A DNA stretch of 64,000 nt from Escallonia rubra (taxonomy: Eukaryota > Streptophyta > Magnoliopsida > Escalloniales > Escalloniaceae). The position numbers and the translations under genes are program-made. How positions within the stretch are numbered: the stretch's first letter is position 1; every line of letters begins with the position of its first letter. Positions 63,435 to 64,000 of this stretch are shown here, piece after piece. Under the pieces are notes generated by a model, which saw only the letters and a list, made by a program, of their open reading frames with translations, did no database searches and was not told the DNA's origin. The stretch lies in the NCBI GenBank assembly GCA_033065855.1, contig JAVXUO010003087.1, positions 62,001 to 126,000 of the forward strand, given 5' to 3'.

Positions 63435-64000
63435 TCCCTAAATACACCTAAGGGGGGTGAATAGGTGTTTTACAGGTTTGAGTATAAAATTAAAAATTAC
63501 AATTACAACGTAAAGACAGATATAGCAGTAACAGATTTAACACATAGATTTATACTGGTTCGGCCCCACCAGCCTACGTCCAGTCCTCAAGCACTCCACA
63601 CAAGGCAGACCTACTCGAGCCTTTCACTATACCAACTAGCTTCGGGTGCTAGCTCAAACCGCAGTACAATTTTCGAAACCTTTACAAGGTTTCCAACAGA
63701 TTACAAATGAAAAGAGATTTACAATTTGAATACAATGAACAAGCTCCTTCTTGAGCAGATATTACAATGAGAATATTGGATTAAGCCTTCTTAGGTGGGA
63801 AGATCTATATTCTTTCAAGAACCAAACCAAGAAGCTTACAAAGAACTTTCTTAAGGTAAACTCACTCAATTGATAATAATAGGTAAGAGATTAAGATGAA
63901 AGAGTTTTTCGGAGCTAGGAGATTCGCATAAGAGAAAGTTAATAAATGCTCTAACGGACTTCCTATTTATACAGGACAGAAATAACGAACCGTTAGGAAG
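63435..64000. repeat. Dispersed repeat, class uncertain
   Basis: Begins with GGGGGGTGAATAGGTG and includes ATACTGGTTCGGCC and CCTACGTCCAGTC, phrases I recall from plant dispersed repeats. It extends past the right edge, so its class (LTR or other) cannot be settled. Confidence 0.35.

Overview
This is nuclear DNA of a flowering plant, most likely a eudicot. It holds intron-rich genes with GT-AG junctions, TATA-box promoters, plant-specific protein families and many plant-type transposons. Nothing bacterial, organellar or CRISPR-like was seen. The species cannot be named from the sequence.

Layout. (1) 1-5.4 kb, minus strand: most of a UBC23-type giant E2 ubiquitin-conjugating enzyme, cut by the left edge. 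(2) 6.5-10.4 kb, plus strand: a complete five-exon gene for the TRAPP subunit TRAPPC2L, divergent from UBC23. (3) 12.7-27.05 kb: an array of about twelve decayed ~1 kb units. Each unit is one intronless, multi-pass membrane protein frame plus a spacer with its own TATA box. Units are plus-oriented on the left and minus-oriented on the right. The array carries a chimeric ~0.79 kb sub-repeat in three copies and two hAT-like insertions. The protein family is not recognised. (4) 27-42 kb: a segmental-duplication mosaic (modules called R, S and U here) containing two inverted copies of a Mutator-like element, one with a clean 9-bp target duplication, a Pack-MULE-like element carrying a receptor-kinase fragment, and a decayed SKP1 copy. 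(5) 42-46 kb: two LINE remnants in opposite orientation, one split by a hAT element. (6) 46.3-62.9 kb: two intact SKP1-like genes on related duplicated segments, flanking an intron-containing HPR1 (peroxisomal hydroxypyruvate reductase) gene whose first exon has a stop codon and a 1-bp loss. A Mutator-like element nested in a small transposon lies between HPR1 and the last SKP1. (7) 62.9-64 kb: a hAT transposase fragment and an unclassified dispersed repeat.

The clear host genes act in separate processes: ubiquitin transfer (UBC23), SCF ubiquitin ligases (SKP1), vesicle tethering (TRAPPC2L) and photorespiration (HPR1). No operon-like logic links them. The main story is repeated local duplication with transposons at or near the breakpoints.
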